Source: Vitrella brassicaformis (lineage: Eukaryota > Sar > Vitrellaceae). From it: 50,724 bases of DNA. The stretch is from contig CDMY01000221.1 in assembly GCA_001179505.1 (NCBI GenBank), positions 111,912 to 162,635 of the forward strand, read 5' to 3'. The position numbers were made by a program, and so were the translations under genes. The notes under the pieces were generated by a model that saw only the letters and a list, made by a program, of their open reading frames with translations, was not told the origin of the DNA and searched no databases. Position 1 is the stretch's first letter. Each line of letters opens with the position of its first letter. Positions 26,333 through 37,609 of this stretch are shown piece by piece.

Positions 26333-26630
26333 CGGCAGCGACGAGCCGATGGAAGGAGGCTCAGCCAAGGGACGAGACAGCAAGAGTGATGACGGCCATG
26401 GTGCTGGTGGTGATGGTGGTGGGTGGAGGTGCCCGTCATGCACGTTTGTCAACCAGGAGCAGTCGCGTCTGTGTCAGTTGTGCAATGGGCTGCGCAAGAG
26501 GGGCGGGTGGATGTGCATGACCTGTGGGATGGCCAACGAGCCGGTGGTGGCCGTGTGCGAGCGGTGCGTCAGAGAGGCTGCGGATGCTGGATACCTACTA
26601 CTGCAGGGAGGGAGGGAGGGAGTCGTGTAG
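26307..26630 (+). CDS. Tandem RanBP2-type zinc fingers (separate small protein or C-terminus of the SET protein)
   Basis: The 107-aa frame carries two zinc fingers of the W-x-C-x2-C-x3-N-x6-C-x2-C type: WRCPSCTFVNQEQSRLCQLC and WMCMTCGMANEPVVAVCERC. Such fingers bind single-stranded RNA or ubiquitin. The ATG at 26307 overlaps the SET-gene stop by 26 bases in another frame. A GT at 26310 and an AG at 26363-26364 would splice the SET protein in phase into this frame (…SRKD-AKGRD…). Because same-strand coding overlap is unusual for nuclear genes, I favour the joined model, though the putative intron lacks an obvious pyrimidine or TG tract. Confidence 0.75.
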   Translation: MVKTMAAADGSDEPMEGGSAKGRDSKSDDGHGAGGDGGGWRCPSCTFVNQEQSRLCQLCNGLRKRGGWMCMTCGMANEPVVAVCERCVREAADAGYLLLQGGREGVV

Positions 26631-26776
26631 TCTGTATTTGTGGCCATTTTGTGTTGACTTAAAATGTGTGTAAGCACGTGTGTAAGTATATGATTCCATT
26701 GTCAAATCATCAAAAGAGAAAACTCCTTCGCATGCAGCCTTGGGGGGAAGGAGGGGGCGTCTCCCTTCTGCGTCCA

Positions 26777-26788
26777 GGCGAGCTCGCC
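26777..26788. promoter_or_regulatory. GCGAGC palindrome upstream of PH-GYF gene
   Basis: GGCGAGCTCGCC, a perfect 12-bp palindrome containing the GCGAGC core on both strands, sits 38 bp before the ATG at 26826. Confidence 0.45.
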
Positions 26789-26825
26789 AGCGAAAGGGGA
26801 GTTCGTCGTGGAGGAAGATACACAC

Positions 26826-29302
26826 ATGGAGGAGGACGACAAGAACATTGTTCCTCCGCCATACTCGCCGGTTGCAGGTCAGCCAGGACTTTAGAGGGAT
26901 TGCATCATTGTTCCGTTCTGCCTGCAGGTGACACTGTCAGGAGGAAGCCGGGCAAGAAGAAGAACAGGGAGGAGAAGAAAGGCGAGAGGCAGCAGAGGCC
27001 ACCCTCGCGGCAGCGAGAGCAGCGCAGCAAGAGTCCGCAACCTGAGCTCCAACAGCAGAACGACAATGAGCGACGCAGGCAAGCGCTCCAGAAGACGAGA
27101 GGATGCTCAAGTCTGTCGTCTTGGTTGTTGCTTCTCCTCAGGAGCCAGCGGTACGTCAGCACCGAGCAGCCTGAACCAAACGTCCCAGCATCAACGTCAT
27201 CTGGCAAGAAGGGCAAGGAGCAGGGCCAGACGGACCAGCCAAAGCCAGGTACCGTTCCCAGCGCCAAGAGCCGGTCTCGGTTCAGCGTCATCAAGCCAGA
27301 AGACTCCCCACCTCCACCGGCATTCGCCCATGGCGCCTCACCCGCCAGGAGCGGCCCTGAGGGTCAGCCTTCCACACGAGGCATGACATTGGGTGAGGAG
27401 ACTGCCAAGTTGGCAGAGGAGAAGCGGCGACTCGAATACGAGATGAAGAAGCTGGCGTCTGAGAGGGAGTGTCTCGAGTTGGAACAGCAGGTCAGGAAGG
27501 AGAGGGAGGCCCTCGAGGCATTGAAGAAAGAGCGACCTGGCCACCAGCAGCAGCAGCATCAGCAGCAGCAAAGGAGCCAGCCGTCCGTCAAGGCCGCCAG
27601 CATCCCCTCTGTGCCGCCCCACCTGGCCGCCCAGCAACCGAGGCGCAACTCTGTCATCATGGCGGAGCACCCCTGGACCGACCCCTCACAGACGCAGGAA
27701 GGAGGGGAGACACCCATCCGGAGTGGCCGCAGAGACACGGAGGCCGATATGCCCGCCGTGCCAGCCCCGGGGCCACATACGACTGTGTACCCATTGACCG
27801 AGATATCTGTGTATACAATGGGCGGCCAGTGCTTCACCGTGTACGAGATCGGTGATGCCATCGACCAACAGCCGGAGGCCCTGGGGTGGTCTCGAGTGGC
27901 CGGCGACACGGCAACACTTGCGGGGTCGCCATTTAATGTCGTAGACGTGTCACAAGACAGGAGGACCTCGATGCGGCGAATCACACTGACGGCCGCGGGC
28001 ATCCATGCCAGCGAGAAGCCACAGGGGAAGGGGGCTCCTTCGGAATGCGCCGTGGGCAAGTTTGAGGAAAATGCTCAGACTCCGGTGAGTGAGCTGCAGC
28101 AGGAGATGCAGCACCGTCAGGTGGCTGAAGTGTCGGGATGGGTCAAGAAGAAGGCTCGATATGGGCTCTGGAAGGACCGGTACATGCGTCTGCGGGATGG
28201 TGCGCTGCTCTACCACAGCGATGCCAAGAAGGACAGCACCCCCAATGGTGAGCAGACCGGAGAAAGGCTGTAAACCATAACATAGTTGAGTCTGTGTCTC
28301 TTCCTTATGCGTCGTCAGCGGTCTTTCCCTTCTGGTCACACATTGTCCGGGGCCAGGTGAGCACCCACCGCACGCATCCGTCCATGGCTGGGCGGCTGAT
28401 GAGTTAGTCCGTCTTTCTGCATCTCACTAATCAGGCTCATCCAAAGGAGACGCAGCAATTCACGTGAGACACGAGCTACCCGGGAGAACATGTATATGTA
28501 TGTGTACCCATAGATAATGATCTGTTTGCTCCCTCTTCTTGCCTCGGTTGCTTAGCGTGAGCTACGACGATCTCAATGGCGACGCGAGAGACCTGCACTT
28601 GTAACCAGATAAACCAGAGAGAGGGATTTAGCGGATGGATGTCCGTCCATCCATCCATCCATCTAGTTCCTCATGTCTGCTGCGTATTCAGTTCATCGCG
28701 TGATGCGTCGAGGAGTGGGCAGGGATGGGTGGATCTGATCAACAAATACACCATGCGAACCGCCATGCAAATCGCTCTGGTCGGTGAATGAAGACACATA
28801 CATACAACCAGGGACGGGATTGAGGAACCGAGGGAGACACGAGACCATGCAGCCAGCCCCATGTGTGTGTTCTCAGTATCACTATGAGGACATTTTGGTG
28901 TCGTACAATGAGTGGTACTACAAGGACCCCGCCAATGTGGAGCGGGGTCCCTTCCCGCTCCTTCATCTTCTATGGTGGCATCAGAACGGCATGCTGTGTG
29001 ACGCCACCCCAGTCAAGATGCGTGGCCACCAGTCATTTCAACCTCTGGGCAACGGCGACGCCCTCAGGTGAGGATGAGCGTATCGACGCGGCATGGCAGA
29101 CTGGCACCGCAGCAAGAAGCATCCTGTCTCAGAGTAGCCATGTCTGTCTCTGTCGGTGGTCTGTGTGTCTGTGTCTGTGTGCCTGTGCATGTGCAGGGAA
29201 GCGGCAGTGCGTTGGCAGCACGTGTGTGACAGTGAGGACTTCCTGAGGGCGTTCCCCCTGGCCACCAGTGGAGATGACGAGGAACATGAGCGGCAGGACT
29301 GA
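26826..29302 (+). CDS. PH domain - GYF domain protein, unknown role
   Basis: About nine exons encode roughly 610 aa. Exon 1 (26826-26877) starts MEEDDKNIVPPPYSP. A basic, Gln/Pro-rich region and a long charged coiled coil (KLAEEKRRLEYEMKKLA to EALKKER) follow. A PH domain begins near 28130, SGWVKKKARYGLWKDRYMRL with LLYHSDAKK, and ends with a tryptophan helix, GQGWVDLINKYTM. Directly after it comes a GYF-like domain: NEWYYKDPANVERGPFPL, LLWWHQNGML. PH domains bind phosphoinositides or proteins, and GYF domains bind proline-rich peptides, so the protein could link a membrane to a Pro-rich partner. That role is inferred. A 63-nt stretch (27079-27141) has a GC donor and AG acceptor and is a multiple of three, so it may be spliced or retained in frame. 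The stop is TGA 29300-29302. Confidence 0.8.
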
Positions 29303-30134
29303 CGAGTAGATGAGTGTGAAGGCTTTCTTGAGGCAGGCAGGCATTTGGCACGATCGGGCGTGTGAGGAGTAGTACTGTTGAACTTTGTTCATCGTTTTTC
29401 AGCTGAGTATATCATGCATAATACACTGATAAGTCTTGTAGGGTCATGCAACGTGTTCATAAATGCACTAAGGCGTCTTGCTGTTCGCCGTGTCGCCCCC
29501 GCCCGCCCGCCCGCCAGCCAGCCAGCCAGCCAGGCAGCCAGCCAGGAAGGATGAACCATAAGAACTAAATAACGCGCTTCCTCCTCTCACAACCCCATAG
29601 GCTATGAAGAAGGGGAAGACCAAGGTTCGATGGATATATGAGAAAAACACAAGACTCGAAAGCTTAGAACACGTTTCGTCATCGAGTGCTAGCTATAGGT
29701 GGGGGTGCACCCAAGGAGATGCTCGTACGTATGCAGGTAGGTATGTATGTATGTACGTATGTACGTGTGGTTGTGCCCGTCCGTCCCCACGCCACCTACT
29801 ATCAAAGGACCGCACAGACGCCTTTCGCATCATCGATCTCACTCACCCCGTCCCCAGAGATCGACGCAAAGCAAGGCGTCCGTGCAGCCCACATCATGAC
29901 GCGCAATGCACGTCAGTCCGTCGGTTCGAGACCCGGCTACCGCCGTCCCCCTCCCCGGATCAAAACAAGGGCGACCGGCTGCTGTGTCAATCACTGACGC
30001 TACACCACGCCACGTAAGGTGTGTATGTGTGTATGTATGTGTGTGTCAGAGAAAGGCCCCCAGCAAATGGCGCTGCTACCTTGTCGCCCACTGGCACCCA
30101 CCCCCATCACACATCCCACAGGCCTATGGATCGA
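29303..30134. other. Convergent intergenic region with simple repeats
   Basis: The 832 bp between the PH-GYF stop and the ACR3 stop contain a CCCG/CCAG run (29499-29546) and GTAT-type repeats near 29735-29765 and 30020-30045. No conserved coding frame is seen. Confidence 0.55.
29499..29546 (+). repeat. GCCC then GCCA tetranucleotide repeats
   Basis: Four-base units change from GCCC to GCCA within one 48-bp array in the convergent intergenic region. Confidence 0.85.
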
Positions 30135-31467
30135 TCAGACCTTGACTGCCTCGGTGTTTGTGGCAGTGTCTGCATCCACGTCCTCGAGAGCCACTTTGTT
30201 GCTTCTGCTAGCCTTGGTGTCTCCCATCTCCTCTGCCTCGCTCGCATCGGTGTGCTCCAGCCCCTTGAGCCCCGGGACGAAGAACCGCTGCGCCCACAGG
30301 GCCACGTAGACGAGGCCAAGCAGCATGGGGACCTCGATGAGGGGGCCGATGGTCGTGGCCAGTGCTTGCTGGCTGTCGATGCCGTACGTCGACACCGCCA
30401 CGGCTGCACACACAGACAAGACAAGAAAAAGGCATTCATGAGGGAAGCGACGACAAATGTCGTCTTGTCCGCTGACCAATCGCGAGCTCAAAGTTGTTTG
30501 ACGACGTCGTGAAGGCCTGCGTGACAGTCACCTCGTACGTCATGCCGATCGCCTTGACGATGAGGAAGGTCGAGACGAAGGTGATGCCGAAGTAGAGGAT
30601 CAGCGGCACCGCCACGCGACACACATTGCCGATCTCATCTATCACTCTTTCACCCTGGGCGGCGAACATGACGACGATTGTGAAGAGCAAGCCCACCAGC
30701 GCCAGAGGGCCCATGACCGGCATGAGCTTGTTGTCGTACCAGTCGCGCAGGCCGCACATGCCGCGGATGATCAGCCGTGTGAGGAAGCCTGCGACTACCG
30801 GGATGCCGAGGAAGATTGCGACGCTCTTGAGGATCATGACAAGAGACACATTGACGACATCGTCGCTGCCGCCGAGAAGCTCTATGTAGATGTAGGCGAA
30901 TGGAGAATAGAGAAATATCTGCAGCACACTGTTAACCGCCACCAGCACGGCGCAAAACTCGCTGTGTCCGCTAGCCAGCATGTTCCAGATCAGCACCATG
31001 GCGATGCACCGCGCCAGCCCCACCATGATAATCCCGACTCTGAAGGCCGGCAGGTCGGGCAGCGTCGCCCAAGCCAGCGCCGTCATCAGGGCAGGCCCGA
31101 TGATCCAGTTGAGAACGAGGCTGAGTAGCAGCTGCTGCAGGAAGCCTTTGTAGCGAAAGATCTCGGGCAGTTTTTCGTACCGAACCTTGCACAGGACGGG
31201 GTACCTGACACACACAGGGAGGGCACCAGACGGACAACTCAGATGACGTGAGAGGTTAGCTTGTCCCTGGACGTCTTACATCATGACGAGCAATCCGACA
31301 GCGATGGGTATTGAGACTCCCTCTATCTCTCCCTGGTCCCACAGCACCCGAATGCCGGTGTTGTAGTAGCCCAGGAGAATGCCACCCGCCATCGCCACGA
31401 GGACGAGAATGGGAAGAAGCTGGTCCAGCAGACCGAGCTGGCGGACGACGCTCCGCTGCTGTCCCAT
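30135..31467 (-). CDS. ACR3: Arsenite efflux transporter, ACR3 family
   Basis: Three exons keep phase: 31467-31280, 31204-30477 and 30403-30135, for about 394 aa, the usual ACR3 size. ACR3 proteins of the BART superfamily export arsenite, driven by the membrane potential or proton gradient, from the plasma membrane or vacuole. About ten hydrophobic segments are visible. Diagnostic motifs are [13 protein letters not shown] with the conserved functional Cys (about residue 129), [14 protein letters not shown], and [21 protein letters not shown], which matches the family's FTASGNNFELAIA signature. The last 50 residues are acidic, Ser/Thr/Ala-rich and presumably cytosolic. No arsenate reductase or other ars-type gene is nearby. 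It is head-to-head with the beta-lactamase-like gene. Confidence 0.93.
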
Positions 31468-31608
31468 GCCGCAACGCTGTCAGCTTCTGCCGATTTTTCG
31501 CCTGTCGTCAGCGACTCAAATCTACTTCAAGGACGTGTGAGCGGTCAGATCTTTCCTTATCCTTTCCAGCGGAAGAATCCAAAAACATTTCACGAGCAGC
31601 TTCCGGTC

Positions 31609-31617
31609 TGCGAGCTA
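31609..31617 (+). promoter_or_regulatory. GCGAGC element in ACR3/beta-lactamase-like promoter
   Basis: TGCGAGCTA lies in the 263-bp divergent gap, 142 bp from the ACR3 ATG and 114 bp upstream of the ATG at 31731. Confidence 0.5.
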
Positions 31618-31730
31618 GGCGGAGAGGTGTTCACTGTATGGGGCGGTTCTGGGAAATCTACCTGTCAGAGAAGGCCCTTTGCTGCCTATGTAGGAAGACG
31701 AAAGCGTCGGTCCCGTAGTTTTCTTTTCCG

Positions 31731-33709
31731 ATGTTCGGCTCAGCCTCGCTGGCGCGGCTGCTGATCTGCAGCGTGGCAGTGCTCCAGCCATTGGTGCTCC
31801 AGCTGGTGTCTGCCCATAGAGAGGAGTACAGCCCCCGTGACAGAAACCACGTCGCAGCCCGACGCTGGCGCCGGCTGCAGGAGGCAGACGCAGGAGCACC
31901 ACCGAATCTGACCGCCGAGAGCACGAGGGTGGACATATGGCCACAGATAGAGGAGAGGGTGACGCAGCAAGGAGGGTTCACTGAAGTTGCCGACGCATTG
32001 CAGGTGCGCACAGCGCGACTGCCTGTCGGCATCCGTCACTTGTTGTCTGGTCTGGTGTGTGTTGCCAGGCGGCTCTGGACATCGCTGTCGAGTATAATGG
32101 CGCTTATGGTAAGGCAAAGGCGGCTGCCAGGTCATGGCGCGGCTGCAGCACTCACTGCACGTGTGTTTCCTTTTCCGGCTTACCTTCAGGGAGCGGCATT
32201 CTCCGAATCGAGAGCAGTGATCGTGATGTTGGCCTCCTCTTTGCCGGCGCCTCCGGCAATGTCAAGAACAACTCCGATCCGTCAGATGAAGCCACCACAT
32301 AGTAAGTGCGGCACCCTTGCCCCGTGACGGCACACCTAGACACGGCACTGTTGTTTTATTTTGCCTGCAGTGCTATGCCATTCGAGATTGCGTCGATAGG
32401 GAAGATGTTTACAGCCGCGGTCATCCTGCAGCTGCGGGATGAGGGCCTGCTGGACCTCGACGACACGATCGCCCAGTACCTGTCCTTCAGCAACCAGTTC
32501 GTGCGGCCGAGCGAGCTGTCGGTGACTTCTGAGGGTGGGGGGTTCGTCATCCCTGCCAGCCTGCACCACTACGACGGCGACATCTACACGGCAAACCTGA
32601 CGATCCGGGAGCTGCTGAGCCACACGAGCGGTGTGGTCGATTACTGGGAGCTGGAAGAGTTCTGGGACGACTATGAGGCTGATGCTGATCGGTACTGGTT
32701 CGGCGTCGATACGCTCATCTACCCTGCCGAAGAGGAGGCGCGGTTCGTGCCCAGTGATGGGTCCAACTTCCACTACACCGACACGGCCTATGTGGTGCTG
32801 GGGCTCGTCATCGAGAGGATTGAGGAGAAGAAGCTCTCGCAGGTCTACCGTGAGCGGATATTCGACCCACTACGGCTCAACTCGACCTACTCCCAGTACC
32901 GGGAAACCCGCCCGTAAGCGACACACACGCATGATAACAGAGGGAAGCGACAAGGGTGAAAGGCAAGGCGAGCTTCCCGTGCTGTGTGTTGTCATTCATT
33001 CATTCAGGAGCGTCAAGCGCGAGGTGAGTCGGTACGCCATCGAGGGCGGGTTGGGGATGGTGGACATGACAAACACCTTGAGGAACACGGCTGAGTGGGC
33101 GGGCGGATGCATGGCCAGTGATGCGGGAGACCTGGCTCTCTTCCTCTTCCGGCTGCTGAATGGCAGTCTGGTGTCACTCGAGAGCCGACAGGAGATGCAG
33201 CGCTTCGACATCGGCAGCCCGTCATACGGACTCGGTAGGTCGCACCCACACACAGACGCACACTTCGGAACACACTGTGTGTGTTGTGTTGTGTTGGCGT
33301 AGGTCTGAGCAAGCAGACCATTGAGACTGATGAGGAGACAGTGACTCTGCTGGGCCACAGCGGCTACGGGCAGGCTTTCGCCTACTTCTCTCCCGAGCTG
33401 CGTGTGGCCATCACGGGGTCGCTCAACAACAACCTCAACAGCGCCAACCAGCTACTGGAGGCCCTGGTCAAGGCACTCGCCTACTACAACCCCAAACCCA
33501 TCAACGATGATGTCATCGACGATGACCCAATCGACGATGACATCATCAGGCTGCCCCCTGGCAACACGACACAGGCACAGGGCAGCAACAACAGCAGCAA
33601 CGGGACGGCCGCGGGAGAAGCAGGTGGGCCCAACAAGGGGAGCGCCAAGGGCAAGGGCGCGAGGGCGAAGGAGGGGGAGAAGGATACCCGGCTGCGGAAC
33701 AGGCAATAG
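31731..33709 (+). CDS. Secreted serine beta-lactamase/penicillin-binding-protein-like hydrolase
   Basis: Six exons (first 31731-32003, second 32069-32108) encode about 535 aa. The N-terminus MFGSASLARLLICSVAVLQP is a signal peptide. The fold's catalytic SxxK is in EIASIGKMF (S150 and K153). LLSHTSGV is the usual class C/esterase surface motif. HYTDTAYVVLG occupies the YxN position with Asp instead of Asn (about 277-279), and GHSGYGQAF is the third motif in HxG form. Family knowledge places such proteins among D-aminopeptidases, esterases and LACTB-like peptidases as well as true beta-lactamases, so the substrate is unknown. The C-terminal 110 residues are low complexity: acidic IDDD repeats, then Asn/Ser/Gly- and Lys-rich. 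It is secreted or in an endomembrane compartment, with several N-glycosylation sites (NNSS, NGT). Confidence 0.87.
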
Positions 33710-33811
33710 GGGGATACGTGTGGGCGGGGTGTGGACGGGAGGGGTCGAATTGGCTAACCATGTCGGTCTTTTGTAAGGGTGTAAATGGTGTTTTGTGTGT
33801 GAGGGTGGTGT

Positions 33812-34111
33812 NNNNNNNNNNNNNNNNNNNNNNNNNNNNNNNNNNNNNNNNNNNNNNNNNNNNNNNNNNNNNNNNNNNNNNNNNNNNNNNNNNNNNNNNN
33901 NNNNNNNNNNNNNNNNNNNNNNNNNNNNNNNNNNNNNNNNNNNNNNNNNNNNNNNNNNNNNNNNNNNNNNNNNNNNNNNNNNNNNNNNNNNNNNNNNNNN
34001 NNNNNNNNNNNNNNNNNNNNNNNNNNNNNNNNNNNNNNNNNNNNNNNNNNNNNNNNNNNNNNNNNNNNNNNNNNNNNNNNNNNNNNNNNNNNNNNNNNNN
34101 NNNNNNNNNNN
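33812..34111. other. Assembly gap of 300 N
   Basis: Exactly 300 unknown bases, probably a placeholder size. It sits 102 bp after the stop of the beta-lactamase-like gene. Any frame spanning it is artificial. Confidence 0.99.
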
Positions 34112-34640
34112 CGACTGATCGCATAGCAATCCGTGTGTGTGTGTGTACAGATTTCCTGCTGCCTGGTCCCCCCACTGGACCGACCTGTGGGCGTGGCGTG
34201 CGTCCTGCCAATGTAAGTGTATATACATACCCTCCTTGAAGCCTATATACTCATATCTGCATACATACATACATCCGTCATGCCTTCATGAGGCGCCTGG
34301 CTATGCTGCGTCGTTCATGCCTCCTGAGTGAGTGATTGTGACTATCTAATGAATGAATGGGACAAACAGAACAGACAGACAGACAGACAGGTGGATCGGA
34401 TCGGATCGGATTGGATTGGACAGAGAGAGAGATTTCTTTGTGCGTACATGTCGACCCGTTTAGAAGTAGAGGTGTTCATCATGCTCCATCCATCCATCCA
34501 TCTAGCCATCCATTCCATTCCACCTTGCCTTGTGTGCGTGTCCGCTCGAACCTGTCAAAGCACATGGGGGGGCGGGCGGCCAGACCCACAGCGAAGTGAG
34601 ATGGTTTTTTGTATCCATCCTTTCTGTTTTATTAGGGTGC

Positions 34641-34704
34641 TGACTGACTGATTGATTGATTGATTGGTTCACTGATTGATTGATTGGTTGATTGATTGGT
34701 TGGT
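34641..34704 (+). repeat. TGAT/TTGA tetranucleotide array
   Basis: Imperfect four-base repeats of TGAC, TGAT and TGGT over 64 bp in the intergenic stretch after the assembly gap. Confidence 0.85.
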
Positions 34705-35347
34705 GCGGCGCGGTGCGGCGCGGTGCAGTGTGAGTATGCATACACACGGCGCGGCGTAGCGTAGCGTAGAGTTAAGTGTGTGAGTGCACGCAACAGTGGC
34801 ACCCGTGTGTGTGTGTGTGGATGTTGCCTTTCTGTGTTCGTTCGGGGTACCAGCCAGCCGTGATCGAGGCGTGCAGATGCCATCATGTGCGCGTGTGGTG
34901 CGTTTTGTCCCCCTCCGGCCCCTGATGCCAGCGATGCCATTCCTTTCTTTCATCCTTCTCTGCATGGCCTGCCTGCCTGCTTGTCTGTCTGTCTGCCGGA
35001 TTGGCGAACCGACCGACCTCTGAAGCCTGTCACATGCAGTGCTGGATCAAGACATTGATTGATGCTGAATCAAGAGAGAGGCCCACACTGTGGCACTGCT
35101 TCCCTTTATGTGCTCGTGCATGCTATGCATGCCTTCCTTGTGTGGATGGATGACTCTGTCTGTCTGCATTTGTGTGTGAGTTTATCTGTGACGAGACGTT
35201 GAGAGTGACTGACGTGAATGACGGACGACAGTGAAGTTGATTGAGAGTGACTCGGTCGGTCAGGCAGTCAGTCATGACATCAACACTGCGGATACGTCAC
35301 GTCCACTGCCGCCGCGCCTACAGTCAGTCACCTCCCGACCCACCCAC

Positions 35348-35375
35348 GTGTCGTGTCGTGTCGTGTCGTGTCGAG
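35348..35375 (+). repeat. GTCGT pentanucleotide array
   Basis: About five units of GTCGT just downstream of the PHD-MRG stop codon. Confidence 0.85.
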
Positions 35376-35441
35376 TCAACCCACACAAGAAGGAAAAAAC
35401 CCCAGTCGACTGCCATCTGTCTGTCTGTCTGTCCGAGTCCG

Positions 35442-37609
35442 TCACGAAGTGTTCATCTGCTGTGGCATCGTTTTGTCGAGTTTGTCCATGGCCTCTTCCA
35501 CCGTGGCGTACGCGTCCTTCTTGGGCTGGAAGAACCTGCGCCTGTTCCTGGGCTCCTGCAGCCACGCCAGAAACAAACGGCACCTGCACACACACACACA
35601 GGGCACACAGAGAGCACTTAGAGATGCACTCACTCAGAGATACGGAATGGGTGTCCATAAATGTTCGACGTGTCTGTCTGTCTGTGTATGTCTGACCGGT
35701 CCATGACGTTGGCCATGGCTCCCTCTTCTAGCACAGCCCTGGGTGCGGCCGCGAGCATCTTAGGCAGGCGCACGAAGAGCCGCAGCAGGTAGATGCCGCC
35801 CGCCACCTCACTGGGCTTGGGGAAGTCCTCACGCACACTGCCGCTCCCCGCACGCTGCGGAGACACCGGCGACTCGCCCCCCTCACTCTGGCCGTGGGCA
35901 CCGCTGATAGAGGATGGACAAACAGACAGACAGACAGTAAAGGCATGACCAGACATGCCACCAGGGCCGCGTGCGGTAGTATCGAGCCGGCTCACGTGTC
36001 CTGGTTGGCCAGGTAGTTGTCTCTGATGCGGGTGAAGACGGCTTTGACGTAGGCCATCTCGTCCTCGGTCACCAGGTGCGACTCGAAGTAGGTGTCGAAG
36101 TACCACTCAACCGCAGCAGCAAAATCAACCAACACAGTCTGGCTGGCCTCCGTCTTGGGCATGCTCAGCTGACTCCCGCCACCTGCTGGCGACGCTGCTG
36201 CAGCGGCGGCCGCGGCGGCAGGCGCAGGCGCAGCTGCTGCTACATAGACGACACAAGCAGCAAAGAAGGAAGCCAAATGGATGGATGGATGGATGAGTGG
36301 TATTGTGTTTTGGTGTTCTACATACCCTGTGTGTCGGATGCCGCTGCAGCAGCTGCTGCGGGCGCCTCGAGTCGCTGCCGCTTGTTGGGCTCGAACTCCG
36401 AATCTCCATCCAGATGACGCTCCAGGATGCCTGACACACATCACAAGACAACACAACACAACACCAGAAAACAAGCTCACACCTCCCGCTGCCCGACCGC
36501 CCCCCTTCGGTCATTTGCTCACTCACTTGTGTCGACCTTCCTGTCCCAGATGGGGTGCCCCTGCTGTCGCCCCTTGGTGTGGCGCACCGACCGCCGCTCC
36601 CGCTCGACATCCATGCGCGACTCGCCGTCGGCACTGTCGTCGTCGTCGCTGGTGCCCCGTGCCTTGTCGTGCTGCTGCTTCTGGAAGTCGAGGATGATGT
36701 CGTAGACGGAGATGGGTGCGGGGAGGAGTGGCACCTTGCCGTCCTGCACCATCTCCCAGTCCTGGTTGATCCTCTTCTTGAGGTCCTCGGGGATGGCCAT
36801 CCTGTCCCACAGGTGCTTGTAGTGCTTCTGGTTCGTGTCGGCCGATGATGTGTCGACGGGCAGGACGCGACGCTGGCTCTTGTAGGCCTCCATCTGGCTC
36901 TGGCACTGCTTGCACTTCCACACGAACTCGTCGCTCAGCGGGTCGATCGACTCGCGACGCTCGCCCACCACAATGCACTTCGCCAGATCAGCCTCCAGAC
37001 ACTTCTGGTGACACCAACTGCAACACACACACACACACACACACACACATCCAGTCCTGTGCACGTGCCTGTGGTGTGTGTGTGTGTGTCACCGCTCGCA
37101 GAAGTTGCACCCGACCCAGGGATTGCCGTCCTCGTCCGGATACTCCTCAAACACAATCTGGTAGCAAAACGGACTGCACACAACAGCGCACGCGAGACGC
37201 ACCAAGAGACCACGGATGCCGAGACGATAACGGAGTGACAGACTGCTCTGCTGACCCACCAGTATCGCTTCTCTTTGTAGGATTTGTAGCATTGGCTGCA
37301 GTAGACGTTCTTGCTGTCCTTGCGGCCGCCGGGCGGCAGGTGCCGACGGTCAACGAACCCTCCAACATTCTGCAGGCGTGACACCACATATCCACCGTGC
37401 GATTGCGGTTGAGTGACTCAATTGGAGTGACTGCTCATTTGTTTGGCACGTGCCTCACTGACCTTGAGGTTGAGTAGGGTGGGCTCATTCTCGCCGGGCG
37501 GATGGTCCTCGTCTGCGTTGCAAAGGATGTTGGAGCACTTGGTTCCCTGATGCCCCTTCATCCACCGCACTAGAGTCGGGTCGACCTCCTGCTGCTCCTC
37601 CATGCTCAT
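35442..37609 (-). CDS. PHD finger - MRG domain chromatin protein
   Basis: Eight exons were placed, the first four being 37609-37463, 37369-37260, 37173-37093 and 37017-36527; total about 520 aa. The N-terminal half is a compound zinc module: GTKCSNILC, YCSQCYKSYKEKRY, CPFC, then a canonical PHD core WVGCNFCERWCHQKC and WKCKQC. A charged middle region with poly-Ala stretches leads to a C-terminal MRG domain: VEWYFDTYFESHLVTEDE, YLLRLFVRLPKMLA and RLFLAWLQEP, matching MRG15/Eaf3 (pattern HLLRLFVRL followed by a helix ending FLKFL). MRG domains assemble NuA4-type acetyltransferase and Rpd3S-type deacetylase complexes and normally sit behind a chromodomain. Here a PHD reader takes that place. It is probably a nuclear histone reader and scaffold. 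It is divergent from the amine-oxidase gene, another histone-related protein. Confidence 0.85.

Larger units (their letters stand above)
34112..35441. other. Repeat-rich intergenic stretch, no gene seen
   Basis: Between the gap and the stop of the PHD-MRG gene there are CAGA repeats (34374-34390), GGATC/GGATT repeats (34392-34420), a TTGA array (34641-34704), GGCGCGG words (34706-34760) and a GTCGT array (35348-35375). No conserved coding frame is recognised. Confidence 0.55.

Noticed and set aside
27079-27141. Treating the hydrophobic LLLLL stretch in the PH-GYF frame as a membrane segment
   Set aside because: It is best explained as a retained 63-nt GC-AG intron. The frame stays open only because its length is a multiple of three.
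33452-34270. Frames spanning the N gap
   Set aside because: The 300 N make these frames meaningless.
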